Assembly: GCF_009429125.1 (NCBI RefSeq)
Contig: NZ_CP045529.1
Coordinates: 1,054,001 to 1,118,000 of the forward strand
DNA from: Luteimicrobium xylanilyticum
GTDB lineage: Bacteria; Actinomycetota; Actinomycetes; Actinomycetales; Cellulomonadaceae
DNA length: 64,000 bases
Direction of reading: 5' to 3'
Shown here in pieces: positions 34,827-45,414 of this stretch. A program made the position numbers and the translations under genes. The notes under the pieces are model-generated. The model ran no database searches. It saw nothing but the letters and a program-made list of their open reading frames with translations, and was not told where the DNA came from. Numbering within the stretch: position 1 is the first letter of the stretch; every line of letters starts with the position of its first letter.

Positions 34827-34877
34827 CGACGACGCCCCTCGTCCCGACCCGTGAGGGTGGGACGAGGGGCGTCGTCG
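34827..34877. terminator. Bidirectional terminator between GNAT and the ABC operon
   Basis: Perfect 18-19-bp stem (GACGACGCCCCTCGTCCC and its complement) around a 13-nt loop, between convergent transcripts. Confidence 0.8.
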
Positions 34878-34908
34878 CGTCCGGCGAGCAGCCTGACGGT
34901 GCCTCCGG

Positions 34909-36189
34909 TCAGGCGCGACCGGCCGACTGGCGCGACCGCCGCGAGATCGAGTCGACGATCACGGCGATCAGCAGGACGGCGCCCGTGATCATGTAGCGCA
35001 CGGACGAGTCGAGGCTGAGCAACGAGAGGCCGCTCGAGATCGACTGGATGACGAGGATGCCGAGGAGCGCGGAGTACGCAGAACCACGACCGCCGAAGAG
35101 GCTGGTGCCGCCGATGACGGCGGCCGCGATGGCGTTGAGGTTGGTGTCGGCGCCGCCGCTGGCCTGGTTGGCGGAGGCGAGGCGCCCGGCGGCGAGCACA
35201 CCACCGACGGCCGCGAACGTCGAGCAGAGTGCGAACACGGTGACGTACACGCGGTTGACCTTGATGCCGGCACGACGCGCGGCCTCCTCGTTGCCACCGA
35301 CCGCGTAGACCGAGCGGCCCCAGCGGGAGCGACGCAGGACGAGGTTCATCACGACGACGATCGCGACGAAGAGCACGACCATGTAGCCGATGCCGCGACC
35401 CTTGTCGCGGCCCTCGCCGCTGTTGAGGTACCAGACGACGACGCCCAGCACGACGGCGAGGAGCGCGGACCGCACGACGATCTCGGCGAGCGACATCGCT
35501 GACAGGCCGGCGACGCTGCGCTGGCGGCGGCGCTGGAGCGCGGCGCCCGCATAGACGAGGGCGACGACCACGACGATCCCGTAGGACACGGCGGGGCTGA
35601 CGAACATCTGCTGGCAGAAGCGGACGATCCAGGAGTTGAAGTCGATGTTGATCGACCCGTCCTTGCCGAGCACCCACAGCTGAAGGCCGAGGAAGCCGAG
35701 CAGACCGGCGAGCGTGATGACGAAGCTCGGGACGCCGAAGCGGGTGTAGAGCACGCCGTAGAAGAGCCCGATCACGGTGCCCGCGAGCACGGCGAGGAGG
35801 ATCGCGACGCCGAGCGGCCAGCCCTTGTTGACGAACCCGACTGCGAGGACCGCCGCGGCGACGCCGCTGACCGAGCCCACGGACAGGTCGATCTCGCCGA
35901 GCAGCAGCACGAGCACGATGCCGACGGCGATCGTGCCGATAGCCGCGGACTGCAGCAGCAGGTTGACGAGGTTGTTCGGGGACAGGAAGTTCGAGTTGAG
36001 CGACTGGAAGACGATCCAGATCACGACGAGCCCGACGGCGACCGGCAGGGAGCCGAGGTCGCCGGTGCGGATCCGGGACAGCTCCGCACGGAACCGCCCG
36101 CCGACGCCGTGGGCCTGGAGGAGCCGCTCGTCCTGGAGGTCGGCCGCGACCGACGCGGTCGCCGCCTCCTTGGTGGGGGTGGTGGTCAT
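34909..36189 (-). CDS. xylH: Xylose-type sugar ABC transporter permease
   Basis: Integral membrane permease of 426 residues in the RbsC/XylH group, with about ten to twelve membrane helices; LGEIDLSVGSVSGVAAAVLAV and GGTSLFGGRGSAYSALLG are the family signatures. The length and the long insertion before the last four helices fit XylH better than the shorter RbsC. The ATG overlaps the stop codon of the ATPase gene (TCAT on the plus strand), so translation is coupled. It is the last gene of xylFGH and ends at a strong terminator. Substrate assignment to D-xylose rests on the family and the ROK neighbour and is not proven. Confidence 0.85.
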   Translation of the reverse strand: MTTTPTKEAATASVAADLQDERLLQAHGVGGRFRAELSRIRTGDLGSLPVAVGLVVIWIVFQSLNSNFLSPNNLVNLLLQSAAIGTIAVGIVLVLLLGEIDLSVGSVSGVAAAVLAVGFVNKGWPLGVAILLAVLAGTVIGLFYGVLYTRFGVPSFVITLAGLLGFLGLQLWVLGKDGSINIDFNSWIVRFCQQMFVSPAVSYGIVVVVALVYAGAALQRRRQRSVAGLSAMSLAEIVVRSALLAVVLGVVVWYLNSGEGRDKGRGIGYMVVLFVAIVVVMNLVLRRSRWGRSVYAVGGNEEAARRAGIKVNRVYVTVFALCSTFAAVGGVLAAGRLASANQASGGADTNLNAIAAAVIGGTSLFGGRGSAYSALLGILVIQSISSGLSLLSLDSSVRYMITGAVLLIAVIVDSISRRSRQSAGRA

Positions 36190-37085
36190 CGGTTCTCTCC
36201 CTCGGTGCTCGCCTCGTCCTGGGCGGCCGGCGCAGCCGCGGCGGAATCCGCGGGCGCGTCCTCGAGAGCCTCGACCTGGACGGTGAGCTTGGACGCCGCC
36301 CGCTTGGTCACGGCGTTGTCGGTCGCGCCGGTGATGGCCGCGATGATGTCCTCGTACGACGTGTCCGCGATCGTGAACTCGCCGTTGTTGCGGCCCAGCC
36401 GCAGCACGACGACGCGGTCGGCGACGGCCTGCACGTCTGCCATGTTGTGGCTGATGAGGATCACGCCGTGGCCACGGTCCCGCAGCCGCTCGACGAGGTT
36501 GAGCACCTCGGCGGTCTGCGCGACGCCGAGCGCCGCGGTCGGCTCGTCGAGGATCACGACCTTCGGGTCGCCGAGGAGCGAGCGCGCGATCGCGACGGTC
36601 TGCCGCTGACCGCCCGAGAGCGAGGCGACGGCGATCCGCACCGACGGGATCTTCGCGGAGAGCTGGCGGAGCAGCTCCCACGACTCCTTCTCCATGCCGA
36701 CCTCGTCGAGCGTGCCGCCCGTGGTCTTCTCGTGGCCGAGGAACAGGTTGGCCACGACGTCGAGGTTGTCGCAGAGCGCGAGGTCCTGGAACACGGTCGC
36801 GATGCCGAGGTCGCGCGACTCGGCGGGGGAGCCGATGTGGACCGTGCGCCCGTCGAACGTGATGGTGCCTTCGTCCTGCGGGTGGACGCCGGCCATGACC
36901 TTGACGAGCGTCGACTTGCCTGCACCGTTGTCTCCGACGAGGGCGACGACCTCGCCCTCGTACACGTCGAGGTCGATGTCGGTCAGCGCCTGCACGGCAC
37001 CGAATCTCTTGGTGATGCCGCGCAGCGAGAGCACGGGGCTCTGCTTCGTCGTGGCTGCTGCCGGTGCTTCCGTCGTCTGGGTCAC
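36186..37085 (-). CDS. xylG: Sugar ABC transporter ATP-binding protein, single-domain
   Basis: ATPase of 299 residues energising the permease. Walker A is GDNGAGKST, the signature SLSGGQRQ, Walker B VVILDEP, and the H-loop LISHNMAD. Unlike E. coli XylG or RbsA, which carry two fused ATPase domains (about 500 residues), this one has a single domain plus a 45-residue Ala/Glu-rich tail, so it must work as a homodimer. The GTG start has AAGGAG 5 nt upstream. It lies between the binding protein and the permease, overlapping the permease by 4 nt. Confidence 0.88.
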   Translation of the reverse strand: MTQTTEAPAAATTKQSPVLSLRGITKRFGAVQALTDIDLDVYEGEVVALVGDNGAGKSTLVKVMAGVHPQDEGTITFDGRTVHIGSPAESRDLGIATVFQDLALCDNLDVVANLFLGHEKTTGGTLDEVGMEKESWELLRQLSAKIPSVRIAVASLSGGQRQTVAIARSLLGDPKVVILDEPTAALGVAQTAEVLNLVERLRDRGHGVILISHNMADVQAVADRVVVLRLGRNNGEFTIADTSYEDIIAAITGATDNAVTKRAASKLTVQVEALEDAPADSAAAAPAAQDEASTEGENR

Positions 37086-37170
37086 CGGTGCTCCTTCCCT
37101 GGATGCTGAGAGACACGGGTACGGTCGGCGCCGCTCGTGCGACGCCGACCGCCGTCCGTGCCGGGGGGTG

Positions 37171-38286
37171 TTACTTCAGGCCGGCCTTGGCGCACGCCGA
37201 CGCGTAGTCGGAGGTGCAGATCTGGTCGACGGTGTAGAACCCGTCCTTGATGATCGAGTCCTTGATCTTGTCGACGGTCACGGCCTGCACGGGCAGGAGC
37301 GTGGTCGGGACGCCGTCGGTCGGGTCGGACTGACCGGTCGGGGTCTTGTCGTTCAGCAGGTCCACGGCGGCCTGGGCGGCGTTCTCGGCCTCCTGCTTGT
37401 AGGACTTGTAGATCGTCATGTACTGCTGGCCGGCGACGATGCGCTGGACCGCGGCGAGCTCCGCGTCCTGGCCGGTGACGGGCGGCCACGGGGAGACGTT
37501 CGCGCCCTTCATGGCCGCGATCGCGCCGCCGGCGGTGCCGTCGTTGGCGGCGTACACGCCGGAGATCTGGCCGGAGAACTTGGTGACCTGGCTCTCCATC
37601 CAGGACTGCGCCTTGTCGGGGCTCCAGTCCGGGGTGTCGTACTCGGCGAGGATCTTGTAGCCGCTGTCGTCGAGGACCGAGTGCGCGCCCTTCTTGAAGA
37701 GCGTGGCGTTGTTGTCGGTGGGCGAGCCGTTGATCATGATGATCCCGCCCTTCTTGTCCGGGTCGGACTTCTGAAGGGCCGCGACGAGGGCCTTGCCCTG
37801 CTCGACGCCGACCTGCTCGTTGTCGAACGTCACGTAGTAGGAGATCTGACCGCCGTCGATCAGGCGGTCGTACGCCACGACGGGGACGTTCTGCTGCTTG
37901 GCCTCGTTCACGATGCTGGCCGCGGCCTTGCCGTCGACCGGGTCGAGCACGAGGACGTCGGCGCCCTGCGAGAGGGCGGCCTCGGCCTGCTGCTGCTGCT
38001 TCGAAGCGTCCTGGTCGGCGTTCGAGTAGAGGACGGTGGCGTTGGGAGCGAGCTCCTTGACCTTCGCCGTGAACAGCGGCTTGTCCTGCGCCTCGTAGCG
38101 CGCCGTCTTGGACTCGGGGAGCAGGAGCGCGATCTTGCCGCTCTTGCTGCCGCCGTTGTCGGACGAGCTCGTGTTGCCCGAGTCGCCAGAGTTGTTGTCG
38201 TCGTTGGAGCTGCAGGCCGCAAGTGCTCCACCCGCGAGGGCGAGCATGGCGGCCATCGTCACAGCCCTGGTGGTGACGTTCTTCAT
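37171..38286 (-). CDS. xylF: Sugar ABC transporter substrate-binding lipoprotein (xylose-type)
   Basis: Periplasmic-binding-protein-like lipoprotein of 371 residues. The lipobox LALAGGALAAC gives a lipidated Cys near residue 24, followed by an Asn/Ser/Gly-rich tether. The type I solute-binding fold shows KIALLLPESKTARYEAQDKP, ADVLVLDPVDGKAA, VVAYDRLIDGG, IIMINGSPTDNNA and GVYAANDGTAGGAIAA, close to XylF/ChvE-like proteins that bind aldopentoses. GGAGGTG sets the ATG. First gene of the operon; its promoter carries a ROK-type palindrome and a Crp-type site. Confidence 0.88.
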   Translation of the reverse strand: MKNVTTRAVTMAAMLALAGGALAACSSNDDNNSGDSGNTSSSDNGGSKSGKIALLLPESKTARYEAQDKPLFTAKVKELAPNATVLYSNADQDASKQQQQAEAALSQGADVLVLDPVDGKAAASIVNEAKQQNVPVVAYDRLIDGGQISYYVTFDNEQVGVEQGKALVAALQKSDPDKKGGIIMINGSPTDNNATLFKKGAHSVLDDSGYKILAEYDTPDWSPDKAQSWMESQVTKFSGQISGVYAANDGTAGGAIAAMKGANVSPWPPVTGQDAELAAVQRIVAGQQYMTIYKSYKQEAENAAQAAVDLLNDKTPTGQSDPTDGVPTTLLPVQAVTVDKIKDSIIKDGFYTVDQICTSDYASACAKAGLK

Positions 38287-38353
38287 TGAGGCACCTCCGA
38301 GTAGGTGTCCGCCTGCTTTGGCGGTCGAGGACGAGTCAACTCGTCCAGGCGTC

Positions 38354-38376
38354 TTGTCGTCAAGTCTTGAAGACAA
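38354..38376 (-). promoter_or_regulatory. Palindromic operator upstream of xylF, probable ROK site
   Basis: A 23-bp inverted repeat of the form TTGTC-n-TCAA-n3-TTGA-n-GACAA, 68 bp before xylF. Its core TTGAC on the minus strand could also serve as -35. ROK repressors bind such AT-richer palindromes. Confidence 0.55.
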
Positions 38377-38389
38377 CGGTTTGGTTACG

Positions 38390-38403
38390 GTGATCCAGGT
38401 CAC
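38390..38403. promoter_or_regulatory. Crp/GlxR-type site upstream of xylFGH
   Basis: GTGATCCAGGTCAC matches GTGA-N6-TCAC exactly, the cAMP-receptor consensus in Actinobacteria. It is immediately followed by a CCAGGT/ACCTGG inverted repeat. Confidence 0.5.
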
Positions 38404-38425
38404 TCGGACCTGGTACCAGACTGTC

Positions 38426-39613
38426 TCATGACAACGGTGTCTGTGCCAGTACCTGGACAGCGGCGTGATCGATCGCGAGGGCGACCGCTCCGCGGAGCTC
38501 GGCCTCGCCTCCCAGCTCGGACGGCACGATCTCCACGGCCTCGGCCGTGGAGGGCAGGGCGCAGCGCGCGACGGCGTCGCGGACCGGCCCGAGGAGCAGC
38601 TCGCCCGCGGTCGCGAGCTCGCCCCCGATCACCACCCGCTGGGGGTTCAGGAGATTGCAGAGGTTGGCGAGCGCGACCCCGATGTGACGCCCCGCGTCGC
38701 TGATCACGCGCCGACAGCCGGCGTCGTCGTCGAGGGCGAGGCGGATGACGTCACGCAGCGTGAGCGCGCCGTGGCTGCCCCGCAGCATCTCGAGCAGGTG
38801 GTGCGCGCCCGCGAACGTCTCGAGGCAGCCACGGTTGCCGCAGCGGCAGATCGGGCCGTTCTCGTCGATCGTGACGTGGCCGATCTCGCCCGCCGTGCCG
38901 ATCGCACCGCGGTAGACCTCGCCCCCCAGCACCAGCCCGGCGCCGATCCGGTGCGACACCGAGACGTAGACGGCGTTCTGCGCGCCGCGCGCGGCGCCCT
39001 GGCGCAGCTCGGCCAGGGCTCCGAGGTTGGCGTCGTTGTCGACGAACACGGGCGTCGCGATGCGCCGCGACATCACGTGAGCCACGTCCACGCCGCCCCA
39101 GCCCCGCAGCATCCCGGGCGAGGTGACCTGTCCGGTCTCGCTGTCGAACGGGGCCGGGATCCCGAGCCCGACGGCGAGCAGCTCCTCGAGCGACGCGTCG
39201 AGCGCGTCGACCATGTCCGCGAGCAGCAGCGCCAGGCGGTCGAGCCCGGCGTCGGCGCGGTGGTCGGACGCGAGCGGCATGCGCTGGTCGGCGAGGACCA
39301 GCCCCGTCGCGTCGGCGATGGCCACGTGCAGGTGCCGGGTGCCGAAGTGCACGCCGGCCACGAGCCCGACCGTCCGCGCCAGGGTCACGTACTGGGCGCG
39401 GCGTCCGCTGCGCGTCGTCGTGGACGTCGCGAGCACGCCCGCCGCGACGAGCTCCTTGACGATGTTGGACACGCTCGCGGGGGACAGGCCCGTCGCCCCG
39501 GCGAGCTCGACCTGGGTGAGCCCGCCGTGGTGCTTGACGGCTTCGACCAGCCTCGCCCGGTTGGATTCACGAAGCGAAGCCTGCGACCCCGGTGTCGCCC
39601 GCTTTGTGTTCAC
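38426..39613 (-). CDS. ROK family transcriptional regulator (XylR/NagC type)
   Basis: Sugar-responsive repressor of 395 residues. The N-terminal winged helix is GGLTQVELAGATGLSPASVSNIVKELVAAGVL. The ROK kinase-like domain has the ATP-type loop VHFGTRHLHVAIAD and VFVDNDANLGALAEL, and the structural zinc site is CRCGNRGCLE. GTG at 39613 is preferred; longer frames overlap the glyA riboswitch region and are low-complexity. It lies directly upstream of, and on the same strand as, xylFGH, with 139 bp to xylF, so it most likely controls that operon. Divergent from the ZTP-glyA unit. Confidence 0.88.
   Translation of the reverse strand: MNTKRATPGSQASLRESNRARLVEAVKHHGGLTQVELAGATGLSPASVSNIVKELVAAGVLATSTTTRSGRRAQYVTLARTVGLVAGVHFGTRHLHVAIADATGLVLADQRMPLASDHRADAGLDRLALLLADMVDALDASLEELLAVGLGIPAPFDSETGQVTSPGMLRGWGGVDVAHVMSRRIATPVFVDNDANLGALAELRQGAARGAQNAVYVSVSHRIGAGLVLGGEVYRGAIGTAGEIGHVTIDENGPICRCGNRGCLETFAGAHHLLEMLRGSHGALTLRDVIRLALDDDAGCRRVISDAGRHIGVALANLCNLLNPQRVVIGGELATAGELLLGPVRDAVARCALPSTAEAVEIVPSELGGEAELRGAVALAIDHAAVQVLAQTPLS
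38429..38442. promoter_or_regulatory. Weak copy of the YGACARCGYTGTCN operator
   Basis: TGACAACGGTGTCT at the 3' end of the ROK gene, 140 bp upstream of xylF. It matches the operator at the GH64, GH92 and PAP2 genes less well and lies inside coding sequence, so it is doubtful. Confidence 0.25.
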
Positions 39614-39691
39614 GCGCTCACTGTAGCGGCACGGTCTCACCCTCGGGGGCGGTGCCCATCGTCCTCCGACTCTCTCCGGCGGCCCGTGCGA

Positions 39692-39697
39692 TAGCAT
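39692..39697 (+). promoter_or_regulatory. -10 element of the ZTP-glyA transcript
   Basis: TAGCAT, 7 nt before the first aptamer bases. Confidence 0.45.
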
Positions 39698-39703
39698 GAG
39701 CGG

Positions 39704-39790
39704 CGTCGCGACTGGCGCATCAGGTGGATCACCACCGGGGAGCGACATGCTTTCTGACCGACGCAACACGGGTCGTTCGCCTGGGCCCCG
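39704..39790 (+). ncRNA. ZTP (pfl) riboswitch upstream of glyA-folD
   Basis: Has the same conserved blocks as the purH leader: GTCGCGACTGGCG, then CAGGTGGATCACCACCGGGG, AGCGAC closing the outer stem, a linker and TCGCCTGGGC as the pseudoknot strand. ZTP induction of glyA and folD would raise 10-formyl-THF supply when AICAR formylation stalls. About 60 nt of platform follow before the ribosome site, containing CGACGCGAGTCG-type pairing rather than a T-tailed hairpin. Confidence 0.93.
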
Positions 39791-39852
39791 GTCTCCGACC
39801 TCCGTTCCGCCGACGCGAGTCGCGCGGGACACCGGCCCCGACAGGGAGAAGC

Positions 39853-41151
39853 ATGAGCGCCCAGCCCGACTCCACCTCGAATGACGTCCTCAACCAGCCC
39901 CTCGCCGAGCTCGACCCCGAGATCGCGGCGGTCCTCGACGGCGAGCTCGCCCGTCAGCGCGACACCCTCGAGATGATCGCGTCCGAGAACTTCGTTCCGC
40001 GCGCCGTCCTGCAGGCCCAGGGCTCCGTCCTCACGAACAAGTACGCCGAGGGCTACCCCGGTCGCCGCTACTACGGGGGCTGCGAGCAGGTCGACATCGC
40101 GGAGAACCTCGCGATCGCCCGCGCCAAGGCCCTCTTCGGCGCCGAGCACGCGAACGTCCAGCCGCACTCGGGCGCCACGGCCAACGCCGCCGTCCTGCAC
40201 GCCCTGATCAACGCGGGCGACAAGATCCTGGGCCTCGAGCTCGCGCACGGCGGCCACCTCACGCACGGCATGAAGATCAACTTCTCGGGCAAGCTCTACG
40301 ACGTCGCCGCGTACGGCGTGGACCCGCAGACGTACCGCGTCGACATGGACAAGGTCCGCGAGGCCGCGCTCGAGCACCGCCCCGACGTCATCATCGGCGG
40401 CTGGTCGGCGTACCCGCGCCACCTCGACTTCGCGGCGTTCCGCGAGATCGCCGACGAGGTCGGCGCGAAGCTCTGGGTCGACATGGCGCACTTCGCCGGC
40501 CTGGTCGCCGCCGGGCTGCACCCGAGCCCCGTGCCCTACGCCGACGTCGTCTCGTCGACCGTGCACAAGACCATCGGTGGCCCCCGCTCCGGCTTCATCC
40601 TGTCCAAGGAGGAGTTCGCCAAGAAGATCGACTCCGCGGTCTTCCCGGGCCAGCAGGGCGGACCCCTCATGCACGTCGTGGCCGCCAAGGCCGTGTCCTT
40701 CAAGGTCGCCGCGAGCGAGGGCTTCAAGGACCGCCAGGAGCGCACGCTCCGCGGCGCGCAGCTCATCGCCGAGCGCCTCGGCGCGGCCGACGTCGCCGAC
40801 CAGGGCGTGTCCGTCCTGACCGGCGGCACCGACGTCCACCTCGTGCTCGTCGACCTGCGCCACAGCGCGCTCGACGGCCAGCAGGCCGAGGACCTCCTGC
40901 ACGACGTCGGCATCACCGTGAACCGCAACGCCGTGCCGTTCGACCCGCGCCCCCCGCGCGTCACCTCCGGCCTGCGGATCGGCACGCCGGCGCTCGCGAC
41001 CCGCGGGTTCGGCGACGCCGAGTTCACCGAGGTCGCCGACATCATCGCGACCGCCCTGCGCGACGGCGCGTCGTCCGACGTCGAGGGTCTCAAGAAGCGC
41101 GTGGACGCGCTCACCGCCCAGTTCCCGCTGTACCCGGGGCTGCACCAGTGA
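39853..41151 (+). CDS. glyA: Serine hydroxymethyltransferase
   Basis: PLP enzyme of 432 residues converting serine and THF to glycine and 5,10-methylene-THF. [20 protein letters not shown] and [15 protein letters not shown] are the signature N-terminal blocks; [10 protein letters not shown] and [12 protein letters not shown] bind PLP; the Schiff-base Lys lies in [22 protein letters not shown] sets the ATG. First gene of a ZTP-controlled operon, overlapping folD by GTGA. Confidence 0.97.
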   Translation: MSAQPDSTSNDVLNQPLAELDPEIAAVLDGELARQRDTLEMIASENFVPRAVLQAQGSVLTNKYAEGYPGRRYYGGCEQVDIAENLAIARAKALFGAEHANVQPHSGATANAAVLHALINAGDKILGLELAHGGHLTHGMKINFSGKLYDVAAYGVDPQTYRVDMDKVREAALEHRPDVIIGGWSAYPRHLDFAAFREIADEVGAKLWVDMAHFAGLVAAGLHPSPVPYADVVSSTVHKTIGGPRSGFILSKEEFAKKIDSAVFPGQQGGPLMHVVAAKAVSFKVAASEGFKDRQERTLRGAQLIAERLGAADVADQGVSVLTGGTDVHLVLVDLRHSALDGQQAEDLLHDVGITVNRNAVPFDPRPPRVTSGLRIGTPALATRGFGDAEFTEVADIIATALRDGASSDVEGLKKRVDALTAQFPLYPGLHQ

Positions 41152-42035
41152 CCGCGCAGCGACTCGACGGCACCGCGACGGCGGCGGCCATCAAGGACGA
41201 GCTGCGGGTCCGGGTCGCCGCGCTGCGCGAGCGCGGCGTCGTGCCGGGGCTGGGGACGCTCCTCGTGGGCGACGACCCGGGCTCGCACAGCTACGTGGGC
41301 GGCAAGCACCGCGACTCGGCGGAGATCGGTGTCGAGTCGATCCGCGTCGACCTCCCGGCCGACGCGAGCGAGGGCGAGGTCCATGCGGCCATCCAGCGCC
41401 TCAACGCCGACCCGGCCGTGACCGGCTACATCGTCCAGCTCCCGCTGCCCGCGGGCATGGACGAGCACGCCGCGCTCGTCGCGGTCGACCCGGCCAAGGA
41501 CGTCGACGGGCTGCACCCCGCCAACCTCGGCGAGCTCGTGCTCGGCGTCGACGGCGAGATCACCACGCCGCTGCCGTGCACGCCGGCGGGCTGCCTCGAG
41601 CTGCTCCGGCGGCACGACGTGACGGTCGCGGGAAAGCACGTCGTCGTGATCGGGCGAGGCCTCACGGTCGGGCGTCCGCTCGGGCTGCTCCTGACGCGCA
41701 AGGGCGTCGACGCGACCGTCACGCTCACCCACTCGCGCACGCGCGACCTCGCAGCCGAGGTGCGGCGCGCGGACGTCGTCGTGGCCGCCGTCGGGGTGCC
41801 GCACCTGGTGAAGCCCGAGTGGGTCAAGCCGGGCGCCGCGGTGCTCGACGTCGGCGTGACGCGCGTCGGCACCGCGCCGTCGGGCCGGGCGAGGCTCGCG
41901 GGCGACGTCGACCCCGGGGTCGCCGAGGTCGCGGGCTGGCTGTCGCCCAACCCGGGTGGCGTCGGGCCGATGACGCGCGCGATGCTCCTCAGCAACGTCG
42001 TCGCCGCGGCGGAGCGCGCCGCGGGGATCGCCTGA
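41148..42035 (+). CDS. folD: Bifunctional methylenetetrahydrofolate dehydrogenase / methenyl-THF cyclohydrolase
   Basis: Carries 5,10-methylene-THF, the product of GlyA, on to 10-formyl-THF (295 residues). The catalytic Lys is in [31 protein letters not shown] and [14 protein letters not shown] line the folate site, and the NADP fold has [18 protein letters not shown]. The GTG start overlaps the glyA stop, so the two are made in step under the ZTP riboswitch. In many relatives DUF3017 is beside folD; here it is far upstream. Confidence 0.97.
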   Translation: MTAQRLDGTATAAAIKDELRVRVAALRERGVVPGLGTLLVGDDPGSHSYVGGKHRDSAEIGVESIRVDLPADASEGEVHAAIQRLNADPAVTGYIVQLPLPAGMDEHAALVAVDPAKDVDGLHPANLGELVLGVDGEITTPLPCTPAGCLELLRRHDVTVAGKHVVVIGRGLTVGRPLGLLLTRKGVDATVTLTHSRTRDLAAEVRRADVVVAAVGVPHLVKPEWVKPGAAVLDVGVTRVGTAPSGRARLAGDVDPGVAEVAGWLSPNPGGVGPMTRAMLLSNVVAAAERAAGIA

Positions 42036-43379
<1,344 letters not shown>

Positions 43380-43397
43380 TCCCGAGGCACCACGAAC

Positions 43398-43434
43398 GAC
43401 GGCGGCGTCCCCGGTGACCGGGGGCGCCGCCGTC
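43398..43434. terminator. Bidirectional terminator between aminotransferase and GH18
   Basis: GACGGCGGCG and CCCCGG arms pair with CCGGGG and CGCCGCCGTC around a TGA loop, between convergent genes. Confidence 0.75.
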
Positions 43435-43449
43435 GTCGTCAGGCAGAGG

Positions 43450-45162
43450 TCAGCAGGTGCCGGTGAGGTTCCACGGGCCCCACTCCGAGGCGCCTGGGGT
43501 CTCGTTCTGCGTCCACCACTTCGCGGTGTAGGTCTTGCCCTGGTAGGAGACCTTCTGGCCACCCGTGTAGACCGTCGAAGCCGACCAGGCTGCGACCGAG
43601 CAGGTCGCAGGCGTCGTCGGCGCCGTGGTGGTCGGTGCCGTCGTCGTGGGCGCCGTGGTGGTCGGCGCAGTCGTGGTCGGAGCGGTGGTGGTCGGCGCCG
43701 TCGTCGTCGGGCTCGTGGGCTGCGTCGTGCCGCTCCCGGTGAGCGGCCCCGCGGCGCCCGTGCCCAGCTTCGACATCAGCGCGGTGAGCAGGTCGCCGTC
43801 ACGGTCGCCGTCGAGCTCCCACCACATGCCTCCGCCGAGACCCTTCTTGCGGATGTAGTCCGCCTTCTGGGCGACGGTCTGCGCGGTGTCGAGGCTCCAC
43901 CAGTTCGTGCCGTCGTAACGCCAGGCGGCGCCGACCGTCGCGTCGTACGAGCCGGTGCCGACGCTCTTGATCTTGTCGTAGTCCTCGATGCCGTCCTCGT
44001 ACGTGCCGTGCGCGGCGCCGGTCGCCGCGGACCACGGGGTGGACGACTTCACGCCCGTCCAGCCGCGCCCGTACATCGCCATGCCGAGCCCGAGCTGCGC
44101 GGGGTTGATGCCCGCGCTCGTGTACAGCGAGATCGCCTTGTCCGCGCTGAACTGCTGGTCGGCGTCGCGCGGGTCGGCCGGGTCGTCGTAGAGGTTGATC
44201 TGGTGACCGTCGAGCGTCGGGTTCCACGCGCCCCACAGGTCGTAGCCCTGGACGTTGACGTAGTCCATGGCCTTGAAGAGCTCAGGGTCGTTCCAGTGGC
44301 CGGTCGTGATGTCCTCGGGGTTGGCCGGGGCGAAGGCGGAGAGGATGTACTTCTCGCCCGTCGTGGTCGTGAGCGCGTCGAGCTGGGAGCGGAACTCCTT
44401 GGCGAGCAGGACGAAGTTCTTGCCGTCGTTCGCGGGGTCGACGATGTTCCCGGTCAGGCCGTTGTTGGTACCCGGCCACTCCCAGTCGATGTCGAAGCCG
44501 TCGAAGACGCCGGCGCCCGCACCGGTGCCGCCGCGCCCGTCGATGACGGGAAGGTTGCCCTTGAGGAACATGTCGACGCACGACGAGACGAACTTCTTGC
44601 GCGACGCGTCGCTCGCGGCGACCTTGGACCAGAACTTCGAGTAGCTCCACCCTCCGATCGAGAGCACGACCTTGAGGTTCGGGTTCTTGGCCTTGAGCTC
44701 CTTGAGCTGGTTGAAGTTGCCCGCGAGCGGCTGGTCCCACGCGTCCGCCGTGCCGCTGACCGAGGTCGCGGCGTCGTACGACTTGCCGTAGTCGGCGTAG
44801 GCGTCGCCGGAACCGACGCCGTCGTCGGCGGTCCCGCCGGTGCCGACGGCCTTGTTGGCCTCGAAGCACTGGCCGTCCTGGCTGATGTTCGCGAAGGCGT
44901 AGTTGATGACGTTGAGCTTGCTCGCGTTGCCGGCCTTCTCGATGTCGCCGACCTGGTAGTTGCGGCCGTAGATGCCCCACTGGGCGAAGTAGCCGACGTT
45001 GCGGAACCCGTTGATCGGGTTGTCGGGCGTGTCGGACGGCGAGACCGTCGTGCTGGTCGTGGCCGCCTGGGCGGCGGGAGTCGCTGCGAGCAGGGATCCC
45101 GTCAGAGCGGTTGCCGCCACGAGGGCGGTGGCGACGGCGTGTCGCCGGAGGGTGAGCTTCAT
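43450..45162 (-). CDS. Secreted GH18 chitinase with Thr-Pro linker and CBM5/12
   Basis: Exported chitinase of 570 residues. The signal peptide ends AAQAA near residue 33. The GH18 barrel has GYFAQWGIYGRNY, LKVVLSIGGWSYSKFW and the catalytic FDGFDIDWEWPG (D-x-x-D-x-D-x-E, acid Glu228). AMYGRGWTGV and GGGMWWELDGD complete the active site, and the inserted alpha+beta domain of subfamily A chitinases appears present. Then comes a linker of six TTTAP units and a C-terminal CBM5/12 chitin-binding module (WSASTVYTGGQKVSYQGKTY). GAGGACGAG sets the ATG. The gene is divergent from the GH64 glucanase, so chitin and beta-1,3-glucan attack are encoded back to back. Confidence 0.95.
   Translation of the reverse strand: MKLTLRRHAVATALVAATALTGSLLAATPAAQAATTSTTVSPSDTPDNPINGFRNVGYFAQWGIYGRNYQVGDIEKAGNASKLNVINYAFANISQDGQCFEANKAVGTGGTADDGVGSGDAYADYGKSYDAATSVSGTADAWDQPLAGNFNQLKELKAKNPNLKVVLSIGGWSYSKFWSKVAASDASRKKFVSSCVDMFLKGNLPVIDGRGGTGAGAGVFDGFDIDWEWPGTNNGLTGNIVDPANDGKNFVLLAKEFRSQLDALTTTTGEKYILSAFAPANPEDITTGHWNDPELFKAMDYVNVQGYDLWGAWNPTLDGHQINLYDDPADPRDADQQFSADKAISLYTSAGINPAQLGLGMAMYGRGWTGVKSSTPWSAATGAAHGTYEDGIEDYDKIKSVGTGSYDATVGAAWRYDGTNWWSLDTAQTVAQKADYIRKKGLGGGMWWELDGDRDGDLLTALMSKLGTGAAGPLTGSGTTQPTSPTTTAPTTTAPTTTAPTTTAPTTTAPTTTAPTTPATCSVAAWSASTVYTGGQKVSYQGKTYTAKWWTQNETPGASEWGPWNLTGTC
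43619..43708 (-). repeat. Six 15-bp tandem repeats encoding the TTTAP linker
   Basis: Units of the type GGCGCCGTGGTGGTC (plus-strand reading), differing by one to three bases. A site prone to length change. Confidence 0.8.
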
Positions 45163-45337
45163 CTATCTCGTCCTCGAGTTCTGTGAGTCGGTCGCACTTC
45201 CCCGGGGCGGCCGAGTCTGTGAGCAGGGTGAACAAAACGTAAACGTCGGGCGCTGCGCCGTGCTATGAGGGAAGCCCGCACTCCTGACGGCCGGGACTGG
45301 CGTGCGTACGGGAATTCCCGTAGATCCCCCCGGGTGC

Positions 45338-45371
45338 TTGACGCGACGGCCGTGCGCCGACAGCGTTGTCG
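45338..45371 (+). promoter_or_regulatory. GH64 promoter with embedded YGACARCGYTGTCN operator
   Basis: TTGACG, 17 nt, then CAGCGT as presumptive -10 inside the palindrome CGACAGCGTTGTCG (45358-45371). The same TTGAC-N17-CAGCGTT layout occurs at the first GH92 gene. Confidence 0.6.
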
Positions 45372-45414
45372 CACACGCAAGGCTCGGTTCTCACCGTCGA
45401 GAAGGAGACAGCAC

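Noticed and set aside
36694-38289. A 531-codon plus-strand frame antisense to xylG and xylF
   Set aside because: Val/Gly/Arg/Leu-rich shadow; the minus-strand ABC genes are certain.
38429-38442. Xylose operon as a member of the GH92-type operator regulon
   Set aside because: The site has a less symmetric core (ACGGTG), lies inside the ROK coding region and is far from the predicted promoter; listed only as a weak copy.
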